Source: Vibrio pacinii DSM 19139
Lineage (GTDB): Bacteria; Pseudomonadota; Gammaproteobacteria; Enterobacterales; Vibrionaceae
Direction: 5' to 3'
Assembly: GCF_000711795.1 (NCBI RefSeq)
Contig: NZ_JONH01000019.1
Coordinates: 1 to 64,000 of the forward strand
DNA length: 64,000 bases
The position numbers and the translations under genes are program-made. The notes under the pieces are model-generated. The model saw only the letters and a program-made list of their open reading frames with translations. It did no database searches and had not been told where the DNA came from. Positions 18,528 through 28,007 of this stretch are shown here, one piece after another; the stretch's first letter is position 1, and the number at the start of each line of letters is the position of its first letter.

Positions 18528-18780
18528 TTTTCATAATCAAAACTATGCTATAGCGTGTAATGGCTCATACTTACTGATGCTCCCATAGCTCGACTATCCA
18601 AACGCCAAACGTTCGCATCATTGATGTCCAACACTACGGATGGTGAGTATGCGAAATTATATTTTCTTTAGCCATACACTAAACGGGCACTCTATAGGCA
18701 AAGTGTGCCCCCTAGCAATTATGTTTCCATTTCCTTTTCTCACCCTATTATGTTTTCTCTAAGAGTTCAAACCTCTCGTG
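18528..18780. other. intergenic stretch between convergent genes
   Basis: This stretch lies between the Sel1 gene (+) and the DUF1835-type gene (-). It holds an imperfect inverted repeat (GGGCAC ... GTGCCC, about 18685-18711) without a T run. I see no gene, tRNA or integron attC site in it. Confidence 0.4.
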
Positions 18781-19560
18781 TCATAACGCCAGACTCAACT
18801 CACGTCTAAATAAAGGCCCTTCACCAACCGCACACACTATTCCCTTCAATATCAACACATGCAACCTGTAACAAAGAAAAGTATCATCGACTTGCCCTAC
18901 ATAATCACCAAGTACACGGCCAATGGCTTGTGCTGCAACACAAACTCGTGACCCAATCGCGGAAAGAAGTGCATCATCAAAAAACGTCTCATCATGGGAC
19001 TTAATTGAGGAACCGTTCCAAGTTCTAACCATATCCCTGCACACAAGAATACTCTCCCATTCTTTTGCTAATTTAGTTTGCTGAAAGATATCAATAGGCA
19101 CCGGAATGACGGTGGTAAGCTCTTTAGTTGAACAGGCTCCAACGATTGGTATGGTGTCTCTATCCAACTGACCTGTCGTTACATCAGCTAAAAATAAACT
19201 TTGTTCCGGCAATACTGAGCAAAGCAATCGCAACATTAATTGTTCATCCACTGACTGGCCAACCCAAACAACATAATCGCCATCGCGTTCGAGATCCTGA
19301 TAACTCTGCAATATGGGCAGCCCTATATAGTCGGATAACCATGACCATAAGTCTGGTTCATTAATAAGACCACATACCCCCTTAAACCAATTGCTACGTA
19401 GAGCACGTCCCTGCACAGTACCATAATTAATTAGAGGACCATAAGCCAACGGGTCACACAGCTCTACCACCCGCTTATTTTCATCTGGTGCAAGAAGAGA
19501 ATTCAAAATGCCAGCAGATGCGCCTCCCGCAACAAAATGAGTAATCTTACGAGTGGTCAT
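18781..19560 (-). CDS. DUF1835/DUF3658-type protein
   Basis: A 259-aa cytoplasmic protein of unknown function when started at the ATG at 19560 (MTTRKITHFVAGGASAGIL). The N terminus matches the DUF1835 pattern (HFVxGxxSAGIL ... LCDPLAYGPL), and the C terminus the DUF3658 pattern (VRTWNGSSIKSHDETFFDDALLSAI). A decayed copy of the C-terminal half lies at about 33850-34190. The gene sits beside IS remnants and a decayed TPR gene. Confidence 0.7.
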   Translation of the reverse strand: MTTRKITHFVAGGASAGILNSLLAPDENKRVVELCDPLAYGPLINYGTVQGRALRSNWFKGVCGLINEPDLWSWLSDYIGLPILQSYQDLERDGDYVVWVGQSVDEQLMLRLLCSVLPEQSLFLADVTTGQLDRDTIPIVGACSTKELTTVIPVPIDIFQQTKLAKEWESILVCRDMVRTWNGSSIKSHDETFFDDALLSAIGSRVCVAAQAIGRVLGDYVGQVDDTFLCYRLHVLILKGIVCAVGEGPLFRRELSLAL

Positions 19561-19736
19561 TATTAAACTCACTTTGAGTCTCAGCACACCGTCTCTGTAT
19601 TCTCATTCATCGCTCCTTGTCAGCTACTAACTGTTAAACTGTTATCGAGACCCAAAACCTTAGAATTCATCACTAGAACAACGCTATTGTGTCTACTCCA
19701 CGGTTAGACGAACAAACACACATAGGAAGGCAATAT

Positions 19737-19885
19737 TTACCACTTTTTATCAAGGTCTTCTGCATATAGCAGTATTGCTCTTTGGTATTCTTTTATTGAC
19801 TAATTATCAGTTGTCGATACCAACAAATTAAGAAGCAAAGCGGTTGCCTTCTTATGTCTGCCTAAGTTATATAAACACACCGCTA
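19737..19885 (-). pseudogene. TPR-protein remnant (C-terminal piece)
   Basis: The minus strand reads AVCLYNLGRHKKATALLLNL and then, after an in-frame TAG, EYQRAILLYAEDLDKKW. This parallels the end of the intact TPR protein at 35402-35890 (MCLYNLGKHKQAIELLLNL ... YQRAIKLYAQDLDRTW). Only about 48 codons remain and the 5' part is lost. Its broken end joins directly to a fragment of a Gp2-type gene. Confidence 0.7.
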
Positions 19886-19939
19886 CGAAAGTGCTTAGTG
19901 TTCTCTTTTGCTAGATAACTAATGTGCTTGAAGAACTCA
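19881..19939 (-). repeat. 59-bp copy of a Gp2-type gene end
   Basis: This matches 41761-41819 with two mismatches, the region coding HISYLAKENTKHF near the C terminus of the Gp2-type protein at 41729-42406. It is joined on one side to the TPR remnant and on the other to an IS3-type remnant, so it is a scrap of a second copy of that gene. Confidence 0.8.
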
Positions 19940-20940
19940 GAAGTGGCTCCCAATGGTTGGACACATAAGCTAATCCTTTAAGTGGTTGATCCAGTTCATG
20001 CCGCGTATCTCTGTCTGCCAAAGTAGACTTCATCAGGGGTGAGGTCATTGAATCCCTGATGGTTACGCTCCTCATTATAAAACACCATGTATAGTGGCTA
20101 ATTTCAAGCTCTGCTTCACGGGGCGTGCTGTAAGCTTTTAAGTAAACCTCCTCATATTTCAGACTTCGCCATAATCGCTCTATAAAAACGTTGTCGACCC
20201 ATCGACCTTTTCCATACATGCTGATTAGTATTCCCTGACTAAAAGAACTTCTGTGTGAACTCAATGCTAGTAAACTGGCTGCCCTAATCGGAGTTAAAGG
20301 TATCGGGCGACCCGTAGCGTTGGAGCTCTTCTTCGAGTGCCTCGATAAAAAGCTTTTATCCATGGCTATACCAGTCGATAATGGCAACCAAGTACAGGAA
20401 CCCTTTAGCCATTGGGATGTACGTGATACCAATAGCCCAAGCTTGGTTTGGATAAGTGACTTCGATATCACGCAACAGGTACGGATAAATCTTGTATGCT
20501 TTGTTCGCCAGTGTCGTTTTTGACTTGGGATAAATCGCCCCAATGCCCATTTCTCGCATGATCCGGACAAGACGCTTGCAATTAACGTTATGACCCTTCT
20601 TAATCAGTTCAGTTCGAATGCGCCTACGGCCCATGAACGGATACTGAAGGTGAATTTCGTCAATCATACGGCGTAATTCAATCTCCTCAGCAGAGAGTCC
20701 GATAGGCTCCGTAGAGCAATATCGAGAAGCTCACACTGACGCTTTATCGGTAGTTGGGTGAATTTAACCAGCGAACTCTTTCGCTGGGCTCGGTCTAACG
20801 ACCGAGCACTTTGGACAAAAATCATTTTTCCATGGTCAATTGGCCGATTTTTGCGTGCAGCTTGTCTATTTCTTTGGAATTACCTTTGCCTAACTGGCTT
20901 TCAGAGGCAAAGATCATGACAGCGTTCTCAAGCAGCTCTT
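19940..20940 (-). pseudogene. IS3-family transposase remnant (orfA end and orfB)
   Basis: The minus strand holds the end of an orfA (SESQLGKGNSKEIDKLHAKI) followed by orfB with the HTH_21 part (EIHLQYPFMGRRRIRTEL) and the start of the rve integrase core (ITYIPMAKGFLYLVAIIDWYS). The first catalytic Asp position reads Gly-Ile instead of Asp, and several frameshifts and stops break the rest (20570-19940). The 5' part of orfA is missing, cut off by the IS4-type piece. It cannot encode a working transposase. Confidence 0.85.
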
Positions 20941-21460
20941 TTTTCCACAACCCTTAATACTGGATGCGGAGTCCGCCTATTGTTAGAGGTATTACCTGAG
21001 CCAAAGTGTTCTCAGAGTTCAGGAGTCTCCGCTGTTCGAAAAAGAACACCATCGACGGCAAAAACTTGTAGACCTTGCCACATATCATCAGGGTATCGTT
21101 CAAGCCCCCACACGTTCGTCCACACTGTTTAAACAGCCACTCTGGTGCAGATTTACCTAAACGTTGCCTAGCCTGGGTTAACGCACTTTTGGCTAGCAAC
21201 TCTTCATCAGCTAAGCCATCCGCACAAACATTGATTCTTCGTGCGTCTTCGGCAATAGGCTCATTGCGAAAGAAGGCCATACCGACAATTAACCACAAAA
21301 CCATATCACTTGGTAATCGGCGTCGGCGGATAGTTGCTTTATCAGAAAGATTCGCCGCCTTAGCAACCCAGTCGTCTGGGATATGTTCAGAGAAAGTGGT
21401 GAATTGGGCAACATCAATAGGACTTTCTTCCAGGAAATCGGCAAAACAGTTTTGAATAGA
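20941..21460 (-). pseudogene. IS4-family transposase remnant (N-terminal piece)
   Basis: An open minus-strand frame codes for CFADFLEESPIDVAQFTTFS, then RRRRLPSDMVLWLIVGMAFF and LTQARQRLGKSAPEWLFKQC, the N-terminal part of IS4-type transposases. A frameshift follows at the place where the family continues towards the catalytic core, and only a short tail remains before the IS3 remnant. No start codon suits the full frame. It is a truncated, inactive element. Confidence 0.8.
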
Positions 21461-21497
21461 TATAAAAAATCGGAAGCCTAAAGACAGGCTTCCGATT
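21461..21497 (-). terminator. terminator after the aldehyde dehydrogenase gene
   Basis: A 12-bp stem (AATCGGAAGCCT/AGGCTTCCGATT, 21468-21497) with a 6-base loop, followed on the minus strand by a T-rich run. It lies about 90 bp after the dehydrogenase stop and next to the IS4 remnant. Confidence 0.8.
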
Positions 21498-21586
21498 GTC
21501 TCTCATCAGAAGGGTCGGTCAACCGCTCCTTATCTGATCTACATTGCGACCAGGAGACCGGGCTTATACACCAAAATAATAGCGGA

Positions 21587-23092
21587 TCAGAAGAAGCCCA
21601 GCGGGTTGGTGCTGTAGCTCACAATCATATTCTTGGTGTTTTGGTAGTGGCCCAGCATCATCTTGTGCGTTTCTCGGCCAATGCCTGACTTTTTATAGCC
21701 GCCAAATGCCGCATGTGCAGGATAAGCGTGGTAACAATTAACCCAGACACGGCCAGCTTCTATCTCACGCGCCATACGGTACGCTAGGTTGCTATCACGG
21801 GTCCACACACCCGCCCCCAGGCCGTATTCTGTATCGTTGGCGATTTCCAACGCTTCCTCGACGGTTTTGAAAGTGGTAACCGCTACGACAGGACCGAAGA
21901 TTTCCTCCTGGAAGATGCGCATATCATTTGTACCCTTCAGCAATGTTGGTTCAACATAGTAGCCGTTCGCTTCGCTACTGCCGCCGCCGATCAGCAACTC
22001 AGCCCCTTCATCCAGGCCCAATGCGATGTAACCGCGGATTTTGTCAAACTGCTCACGCGAGACCTGAGAGCCGACCTGCGTCTGCGTATCCAGAGGGTTG
22101 CCCTGTTTAACAGTTTTCATGCGCTCTTGCAACTTGGCCATGAAACGCTCATACACAGACTCCTGAATCAGCAGGCGAGACGGACAGGTACACACTTCTC
22201 CTTGGTTAAAGAATGCCAGCAGTACCCCTTCCACACATTTATCCAGGTAACTGTCTTCGTGGTCAAAAATATCCGCCATAAATATGTTCGGTGATTTTCC
22301 CCCGAGCTCCACTGTCGATGGAATAAGGCTTTCAGCGGCACATCGGAGCACGTGCTGACCGACTTCGGTTGAACCAGTAAATGCGACCTTGGCTATCTTC
22401 TTATGCGTTGCAAGCGCCTGGCCGGCTTCTGCGCCGAAACCGTTGACCACGTTGATTACGCCCGCTGGCAGCAGATCTTCAATTAGCTCCATCAGCACCA
22501 GGATAGACGCCGGCGTCTGCTCTGCCGGTTTCAGGACCACACAACACCCGGCCGCTAAGGCCGGCGCCAGTTTCCAGGCAGCCATCAACAGCGGGAAGTT
22601 CCAGGGAATAATCTGGCCCACAACGCCCACCGGCTCTGGGAAGTGATAGGTCGCAGTTTGCGGGTCCAGCTCCGCTGCGGTACCTTCCTGCGCCCGGATA
22701 CAGCCCGCAAAATAGCGGAAGTGGTCAACTACCAGAGGAATATCCGCTGCCAGAGTCTCGCGGATCGGCTTCCCGTTGTCCCAGGTCTCCGCAACCGCCA
22801 GCAGCTCCAGGTTGGCTTCAATTCGATCGGCAATTTTCAGCAGCAGATTCGAGCGTTCTGCCACAGAGGTGGCCGCCCAGCCCGCCTTGGCGCAGTGCGC
22901 CGCTGCAACCGCCAGATCAATATCGGCCTGTGTGGACGCCGGCACGTCACAGATGGCTGCGTGATTGACGGGGGAGGTGTTGGTAAAGTAATCCCCGTTT
23001 ACCGGCGCAACCCACTCGCCGCCAATAAAGTTTTGGTATTGTGGTTTGAAATGAACCACGGCCCCTTCAGTGTTTGGTTGTGCGTATAACAT
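21587..23092 (-). CDS. NAD(P)-dependent aldehyde dehydrogenase (AldB/AcoD-like)
   Basis: A 501-aa enzyme oxidising an aldehyde, probably acetaldehyde or a similar short aldehyde, to its acid. Rossmann and catalytic motifs are clear: [23 protein letters not shown] (catalytic Glu262), [11 protein letters not shown] (catalytic Cys301 or Cys303), EIFGPVV and the C-terminal NPLGFF. The length fits the family. The gene is noticeably richer in G and C than the genes up to 20 kb. It is divergent from a small unknown gene at 23587, and an AraC/GlxA-type regulator lies beyond that. Confidence 0.93.
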   Translation of the reverse strand: MLYAQPNTEGAVVHFKPQYQNFIGGEWVAPVNGDYFTNTSPVNHAAICDVPASTQADIDLAVAAAHCAKAGWAATSVAERSNLLLKIADRIEANLELLAVAETWDNGKPIRETLAADIPLVVDHFRYFAGCIRAQEGTAAELDPQTATYHFPEPVGVVGQIIPWNFPLLMAAWKLAPALAAGCCVVLKPAEQTPASILVLMELIEDLLPAGVINVVNGFGAEAGQALATHKKIAKVAFTGSTEVGQHVLRCAAESLIPSTVELGGKSPNIFMADIFDHEDSYLDKCVEGVLLAFFNQGEVCTCPSRLLIQESVYERFMAKLQERMKTVKQGNPLDTQTQVGSQVSREQFDKIRGYIALGLDEGAELLIGGGSSEANGYYVEPTLLKGTNDMRIFQEEIFGPVVAVTTFKTVEEALEIANDTEYGLGAGVWTRDSNLAYRMAREIEAGRVWVNCYHAYPAHAAFGGYKKSGIGRETHKMMLGHYQNTKNMIVSYSTNPLGFF

Positions 23093-23586
23093 TGTCTACC
23101 CCTTCTACATTTAATATCCTAGTGCTAATTATCCACTCAATAATCAGGGGTAAGTAGATGCAACACAGCTCATAAAGATGGCGACATAATTTATTTTTAA
23201 TCTAAAAATCATGACGTTAACTAAATCCGTTGATGCAACAAAGTCCCATATCACAGCGGGATTTGTCGGTTTTACAATAGTTCATATAGCTATCTCTGAA
23301 CCGGAGCAGGGCTGGGAAGCAGGCCGGGCTGGCCCCTCCCTAGCGAACCGGACGAATATCCTGACCATTTCGGTCTTTTTGAAGCTAGTGAAGTTATTAA
23401 ATGGTTGTTATGAAAAGACTTACCGGCTTTTAATGCAACTATGTGCACTCTTCTCATTTCACCACTGCACGTTAATATCCCGTTGTAAAAGACACCGGAA
23501 CAGAAAAATGTCCCGCGCGATTGGCAAGCCGCAAAAAACGCGGCGTCTATCGCATTGCCCGCGATACCATATAAAAGGAGTAAATC
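23093..23586. other. divergent control region, about 490 bp
   Basis: This lies between the aldehyde dehydrogenase gene (-) and a small gene (+). It should hold both promoters. Its sequence changes from AT-rich near 23100-23280 to GC-rich near 23290-23340. I see no convincing gene or tRNA. Confidence 0.4.
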
Positions 23587-23844
23587 GTGCTAGCTGAAAC
23601 CTGCCTACAGACCCGTCTGCAAGAAGCGAAACGATGTGCACGCGTGCTGGAGCTGGATATTTCCCAGCGCAACATCCAGGCCTACGTGATCGCTTGTGTG
23701 ACGGACACAGATATTCACGTTGATAAAATTGGGGAAGTGCTGGGTCAGGCGTTGGCCCACCCGAGCCGGGTATTACTGGGGGCCTTTGAAAAGAGCGAAC
23801 TTTACCAAACCGTGCGCCCGCTGTTGAACGAAGACACCAATTAA
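23587..23844 (+). CDS. 85-aa protein of unknown function
   Basis: An 85-aa protein starting at GTG with a strong ribosome site (AAAAGGAG, 23573-23580). It has two cysteine-containing helical segments near the N terminus (ETCLQTRLQEAKRCARVLEL) and no signal peptide. I do not recognise a family. Its place between an aldehyde dehydrogenase and a GlxA-type regulator suggests a link to the same metabolic unit. Confidence 0.6.
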   Translation: MLAETCLQTRLQEAKRCARVLELDISQRNIQAYVIACVTDTDIHVDKIGEVLGQALAHPSRVLLGAFEKSELYQTVRPLLNEDTN

Positions 23845-23901
23845 CTCAATTGCATATTATCGAGCGACCGGCCATTAGCCGGGCCGCCCTCATCCCCCGC
23901 A

Positions 23902-24900
23902 TTAACTATACACCTGAGTGGCCTTACGGTACTGGGTCGGGGTCATCTCGTGGAATTTCTTGAACAACAACCGGAAATGGTTGGGATCGCTGTACCCAAC
24001 TTGCTGGCAAATCTGATCGATATTGAGCCGAGTCGTGTCGAGCTTATCCCTAGCCAGCGCCATCCGGATACGCTGAATGTAATTCATCGGCGTTTCACCG
24101 GTGGCAGCTTTAAAGCGGCGCTTCATTTGCCGTTCACTGAGATGGCTTTTTTCAGCACACCGCACCACCGTCAGTTTGCTCGGCTCTTCACGATGCATCC
24201 AGTCTTGCAGAGCATGAATCAAGCTATCACAATGCTGCCGGTACTTGCCGAAACTGGTCAAACAGATTTGGGTGATGTTTGAGATATTCCCCCCCAGAAA
24301 CTGCTCGCACTTTTCCCGGTGTGCCGCCCCGAACAGTACGTCAATCAGCAGTAGCGTCGCCTCGAAATACTCCTTGACCCCAGAGGTGCATATATACGTC
24401 CCTTCGTGGGTGATATTGAGATGTGGCATCAGGCGCACTTGCGGATAACGCTCGCGAAACAGCTCGGCATGCACCCAGTGCGTGGTAGCGCTCTGCTTGT
24501 TTAATACCCCAAGCTCAGCCAGAATGAATGCGCCAGTGCAGAGTGAAAAAACAAACAGGCAATGCTCTATCTGCGTTTTGAGCCAGCGCTTCATCTCCTC
24601 GGGCAGCCGATACGTTCCCTGATCCGGATCACCGCAAGCGCCCAGCAGCAGAATATCGGTTTCACTCACCGCCCACCATTGGGTGTTGCACGCAATGGTT
24701 AACCCGCCTTTCGCCCGGACAAGTTCCCCCATAGGAGAAACATAGCTGATCTTGGGTTCAGGCAAGCCCGCCATCATCGATGCGATCGTCAGCATTTCTA
24801 CCGGGCCGGAAATTGCGGTTGTGGGCATATCATCCACTAATAGTGCTGTGATGCGTAAAGGCTTGTTTGGGTCAATCATCTGTATCATTACCACGTTCAT
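23902..24900 (-). CDS. GlxA-type AraC-family transcriptional regulator
   Basis: A 332-aa regulator with a DJ-1/PfpI-like amidase domain (about 15-200, including FVFSLCTGAFILAELGVL with the nucleophile-elbow Cys) and a C-terminal AraC-type double helix-turn-helix (HLSERQMKRRFKAATGETP, then QICQQVGYSDPNHFRLLFKKF). In this family the N-terminal domain senses a small metabolite. It converges with the 23587 gene and may control it and the aldehyde dehydrogenase gene. Confidence 0.9.
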   Translation of the reverse strand: MNVVMIQMIDPNKPLRITALLVDDMPTTAISGPVEMLTIASMMAGLPEPKISYVSPMGELVRAKGGLTIACNTQWWAVSETDILLLGACGDPDQGTYRLPEEMKRWLKTQIEHCLFVFSLCTGAFILAELGVLNKQSATTHWVHAELFRERYPQVRLMPHLNITHEGTYICTSGVKEYFEATLLLIDVLFGAAHREKCEQFLGGNISNITQICLTSFGKYRQHCDSLIHALQDWMHREEPSKLTVVRCAEKSHLSERQMKRRFKAATGETPMNYIQRIRMALARDKLDTTRLNIDQICQQVGYSDPNHFRLLFKKFHEMTPTQYRKATQVYS

Positions 24901-25090
24901 AAGTCCGATATGGCAACACTATGTCCTTAAAACCATGACAACACTAATGAACAAATCTGAATCAACGTTCGAATTTTCCTTTTAACCCATCAAACTACAT
25001 TTTTTTAATACACTGATTTTAAAGAAATAAATTATTAATAAGTTTGTTTTTAACGATTTCTGTTGGTTTAAATTAGGTTAATAACTCTAA

Positions 25091-25573
25091 TTATTGATCC
25101 GCGGTAATGCATTGAACACTACTGGTTAGCAGACTGGCATAACAAAAATTGCTCTTATCCTGGTACAGAGTCTGAAAGAACTGCTCTGCCGGGTTGTCAA
25201 TTAAATGGGCTTCTGTGGCGTCGGGTTCCACCTGCGGTGTATAGTCTTTGCTGCGGAACGAATCACGGGTCGAGAACAGATCCCGTCCCCAAAAATACAC
25301 CGAGTAATACACTTTCAGGCTTTTTTCATCCCCTTCCGTCAGGATGGTCGAATGCAGATCATGGAACCCATCCCAGCGGTTATCCACTGTAAACAGTTCC
25401 TGGTAGCCCTCAATCCCCTCGGCGCTGTAAGTCCGCCCATGAGAAAATAGCATGGTATTGTTTCTGCCTTCCAGAAAAGATGGGTGATGGCGTGCGTTGA
25501 AGAGCGCAATCATCGCCAGCACCAGGACATTGGCCAGGGCTAACCCCAAAATGACCTTATTGGCATTGCTCAC
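25091..25573 (-). CDS. VtrC/ToxS-like membrane partner, pair 1
   Basis: A 160-aa protein with one N-terminal membrane helix (about 7-26) and a periplasmic domain, ending in a CX10C pair (C144 and C155, the second in VQC). Its start overlaps the end of the ToxR-like gene by 17 bp, the arrangement typical of toxRS and vtrA/vtrC. Size and layout recall VtrC of V. parahaemolyticus, which joins VtrA to form a bile-salt-binding barrel. Sequence identity is not obvious by eye, so the ligand is unknown. Confidence 0.65.
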   Translation of the reverse strand: MSNANKVILGLALANVLVLAMIALFNARHHPSFLEGRNNTMLFSHGRTYSAEGIEGYQELFTVDNRWDGFHDLHSTILTEGDEKSLKVYYSVYFWGRDLFSTRDSFRSKDYTPQVEPDATEAHLIDNPAEQFFQTLYQDKSNFCYASLLTSSVQCITADQ

Positions 25574-26330
25574 GGATCGCCTCCTTCACTTGCGCCATCG
25601 AATAGTCGTGTGTAAAGCTCATATTGATCGCATTGTGTTCAAGCAGTTTCTTGGAAAGATAGATGCAGGACACATACAATTGTTCGGGATTGTTGGCGAG
25701 ATACAGCATCAGCAGATTGTCAGGGTAACGATCTTGAAGTGCTTGAAATGCGCGCGTCCCTTTTTCCCCGGAGGTATAAAAATAGCGCACCCCCTGATAT
25801 TCCGACTGCTGCCATTGCACACGCTCGGTCGTCCCGTTGTAATACGCCATCCGCGCTAGCCAAAACACCAGAAACGCCAGCAACACGGACAAGCTGAGCA
25901 GGAGCGTCTGCTGCCATTTGTGCCAACGGCGCTGGTGAGAGGCTGCGGTTATTTCAGGCGGCACCGGATCAGGCAAGGGATCCGGTTGAGGGTCTTCGCC
26001 GAGTTGCGGTTCAGGCGGTACCGGCGTTTCCATCTCGATAATTCCTTCAACCAGCAAATACCCCTGCTTCGGCACCGTTTTAATCACCTTTTGCTCACGG
26101 CCCTTATCTCCGAGGGCCATGCGCAGCTGTGCAATCGACTGCGGCAAACTGGACGGGGTCACGATACGATCCGTCCACGCGACATCCACTAACGCCTGTT
26201 TGGACACCACATGGCCCTGATGCGTACACAGCAGCTCGAGGACTTTGCTGTCTGTCGAGCGCAGTTTTTTGCTGATCCCCAGGTCCGGGTTCGTCAGTTG
26301 CAGCCTGGCTGCCGGGTTAAAATTCCACAT
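25557..26330 (-). CDS. ToxR/VtrA-like membrane winged-helix regulator, pair 1
   Basis: A 257-aa protein with an N-terminal OmpR-type winged helix (about 1-98, with the recognition region PSSLPQSIAQLRMALGD and the hairpin KTVPKQGYLLV), a Pro-rich linker (101-126), one membrane helix (about 142-162) and a periplasmic domain of about 95 residues with Cys222 and Cys256. ToxR-like proteins bind DNA from the membrane. The paralogue at 26883-27623 has the same layout and the same 34-residue spacing of its cysteines. Targets are unknown. Confidence 0.8.
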   Translation of the reverse strand: MWNFNPAARLQLTNPDLGISKKLRSTDSKVLELLCTHQGHVVSKQALVDVAWTDRIVTPSSLPQSIAQLRMALGDKGREQKVIKTVPKQGYLLVEGIIEMETPVPPEPQLGEDPQPDPLPDPVPPEITAASHQRRWHKWQQTLLLSLSVLLAFLVFWLARMAYYNGTTERVQWQQSEYQGVRYFYTSGEKGTRAFQALQDRYPDNLLMLYLANNPEQLYVSCIYLSKKLLEHNAINMSFTHDYSMAQVKEAIREQCQ

Positions 26331-26419
26331 TAGTTATTTCAAGACTCCCGCGTCTAACATTAATATTCATCACCATCCATCCCGACCGGCCCCCGGTCAA
26401 CTGGCTCCGCCTCGACACT

Positions 26420-26911
26420 TTAATGCACATCGACACATTGGACGGCCTGGTTCGACAGTTGGATATAGCAGTAGCGGTGCGGGTTTTCGACCAGGACCTG
26501 AAAATCCTCGTCCCCCCCATCGAAGAGCACATGTTGCTCGGGCGGATCGAAATACTTGGTTTCTTCGGCTTCAACCAGCTGATTAATGTATTTGATCGAA
26601 TACAACTTCTGCGGCCAGAAGGTGATTAAAAACTGAGTTTTGAGCTTCTCTCCGCTATCGAATTGAATCGTCGTCATCAACAGAAAGTGATTCCACAGGT
26701 AGGGCTCGAGCTGATATTGCATGGTGCGTGACTTTTGTCCGTCCGTGCCTGGCCCGTAAGTCAGAATGGTTTTGCTGATCAAGGTGTCGGGATCGCGGGC
26801 AAAACTTGGCACAAACAGCCCGTTAAGGTAGACCTGAAGCGGTAGCAGGAGCAACAGAAGTAACGCGCTCAGCGATAGAAGCTTATTGGCACTGGAGGAT
26901 AACTTCATCAC
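26420..26911 (-). CDS. VtrC/ToxS-like membrane partner, pair 2
   Basis: A 163-aa protein with an N-terminal membrane helix (about 10-29, Leu-rich) and a periplasmic domain ending in a CX10C pair (C148 and C159, the second in VQC), matching the spacing in the pair-1 partner. It overlaps the 3' end of its ToxR-like gene by 29 bp, implying coupled translation. The gap to the next pair is about 90 bp, so all four genes may form one transcript. Confidence 0.65.
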   Translation of the reverse strand: MMKLSSSANKLLSLSALLLLLLLPLQVYLNGLFVPSFARDPDTLISKTILTYGPGTDGQKSRTMQYQLEPYLWNHFLLMTTIQFDSGEKLKTQFLITFWPQKLYSIKYINQLVEAEETKYFDPPEQHVLFDGGDEDFQVLVENPHRYCYIQLSNQAVQCVDVH

Positions 26912-27623
26912 TGATGCTCGCTATGGGATGGTGAATGTCGAAAGAAAAATTAAGGCTCTGGCCATACATCGCCTGGTCGGTATGTCGGACACAACTGACG
27001 TATACCCGGGTTTTATTCGAGGTGATATAAAAATCCACCCGGCCCGGGCGAACGCGCTCGGCCAGGTGCTCCATCAGTGTCTGGCTGATCAGATCATCAC
27101 GCTCAATGGTAAAGGTGTGGTTGTCGGCACTCAGCCGCAACACATCGACGCCCTGTCCATGTGACGGGGGGGAAAATAGAAACTGAAACAGACCGAGATT
27201 CAGGATCAGCAGCAAGACGACTGCCCAGACGCGCCAGGATCGGAGCAACCCTGCAACTCGGGAAGGGGGAGGTACGCTCGCCGGCGCTGCGTCTTCTGCA
27301 TCCAGATCGGTGCAGGGATGGATCAGTGACACTTCATTGCCGACCAGAAAATAACCGACCTTTGGTTCCGTGCGGATGATCCGCTGCGCCTCTGCGCTGT
27401 CATCCAGGGCCATACGCAAAGTTGCCACCGCACGTGTAATGCTCGCATCCGAGACGAACTTGCCCTGCCAAACCTGTTGATGAATTTCTGCTTTGGTGAC
27501 TGTACGGTGCGGATTGGCTAACAGCAGCAACAGCAACTGGCCCACCGATTTAGCCAAATACCGGATATCCCCTGTGACGCGGTGACGCAGTTGAAACTGC
27601 TCTTGCGGTCTAAAATCCCACAT
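26883..27623 (-). CDS. ToxR/VtrA-like membrane winged-helix regulator, pair 2
   Basis: A 246-aa protein with an N-terminal OmpR-type winged helix (about 1-98, with ASITRAVATLRMALDD and the hairpin RTEPKVGYFLV), a short linker, one membrane helix (about 132-150) and a periplasmic domain with Cys211 (VYVSC) and Cys245 (LQCQ), 34 residues apart as in pair 1. It is the first gene of the four-gene set. Cytoplasmic DNA binding controlled by a periplasmic signal is inferred from the ToxR family. Confidence 0.8.
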   Translation of the reverse strand: MWDFRPQEQFQLRHRVTGDIRYLAKSVGQLLLLLLANPHRTVTKAEIHQQVWQGKFVSDASITRAVATLRMALDDSAEAQRIIRTEPKVGYFLVGNEVSLIHPCTDLDAEDAAPASVPPPSRVAGLLRSWRVWAVVLLLILNLGLFQFLFSPPSHGQGVDVLRLSADNHTFTIERDDLISQTLMEHLAERVRPGRVDFYITSNKTRVYVSCVRHTDQAMYGQSLNFSFDIHHPIASISDEVILQCQ

Positions 27624-28007
27624 AGATACCTTCTGTGCTTCAATGTGTTAGTGTCGCGAAGATAGCCGCCCCCCCATTGAAAATGACCTCAACCGCGATC
27701 GGATTATAATTTTGTAAATATATATTTTTCGGCATGATAAATAAATCAATAACAGGTAATTACTTGATCTGCGTAGTTGATTGCTGCTCAAGCGACTTAG
27801 CTTGACAAGCAACCTTATAAACTGGTGGCTGAACGAGCTGACTTTCTGCGGTCAGACCTGTTGTGTCAGAGCTAACTTTAAAAGCAGACAAAAGGGTATT
27901 TAGCCACTGTTGGGAACAGTGCAAAACTCTGATTTTATATCTATCGACAGCCATGACAATGGGTCATGACTCAAAGCCGTTGAAACATAGTATTCTCGTA
28001 AGTACCT
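27624..28007. other. gene-poor stretch upstream of the ToxR-like genes
   Basis: It should hold the promoter of the four-gene set (A/T-rich 27705-27760). A minus-strand frame at 27760-27954 (64 codons) has no visible domain and no good ribosome site, so I do not call it. Composition shifts from GC-rich to AT-rich here. Confidence 0.4.

Noticed and set aside
18540..18780. Possible integron attC site
   Set aside because: The inverted repeat lacks the core sites and length of Vibrio VCR-type attC.
21928..23089. Several plus-strand frames inside the aldehyde dehydrogenase gene
   Set aside because: Shadows of the real minus-strand gene; GC-rich codons keep other frames open.
26245..27379. Plus-strand frames opposite the ToxR-like pairs
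   Set aside because: The minus-strand frames have domain structure, start-stop overlaps and matching cysteine patterns; the plus-strand ones have none.
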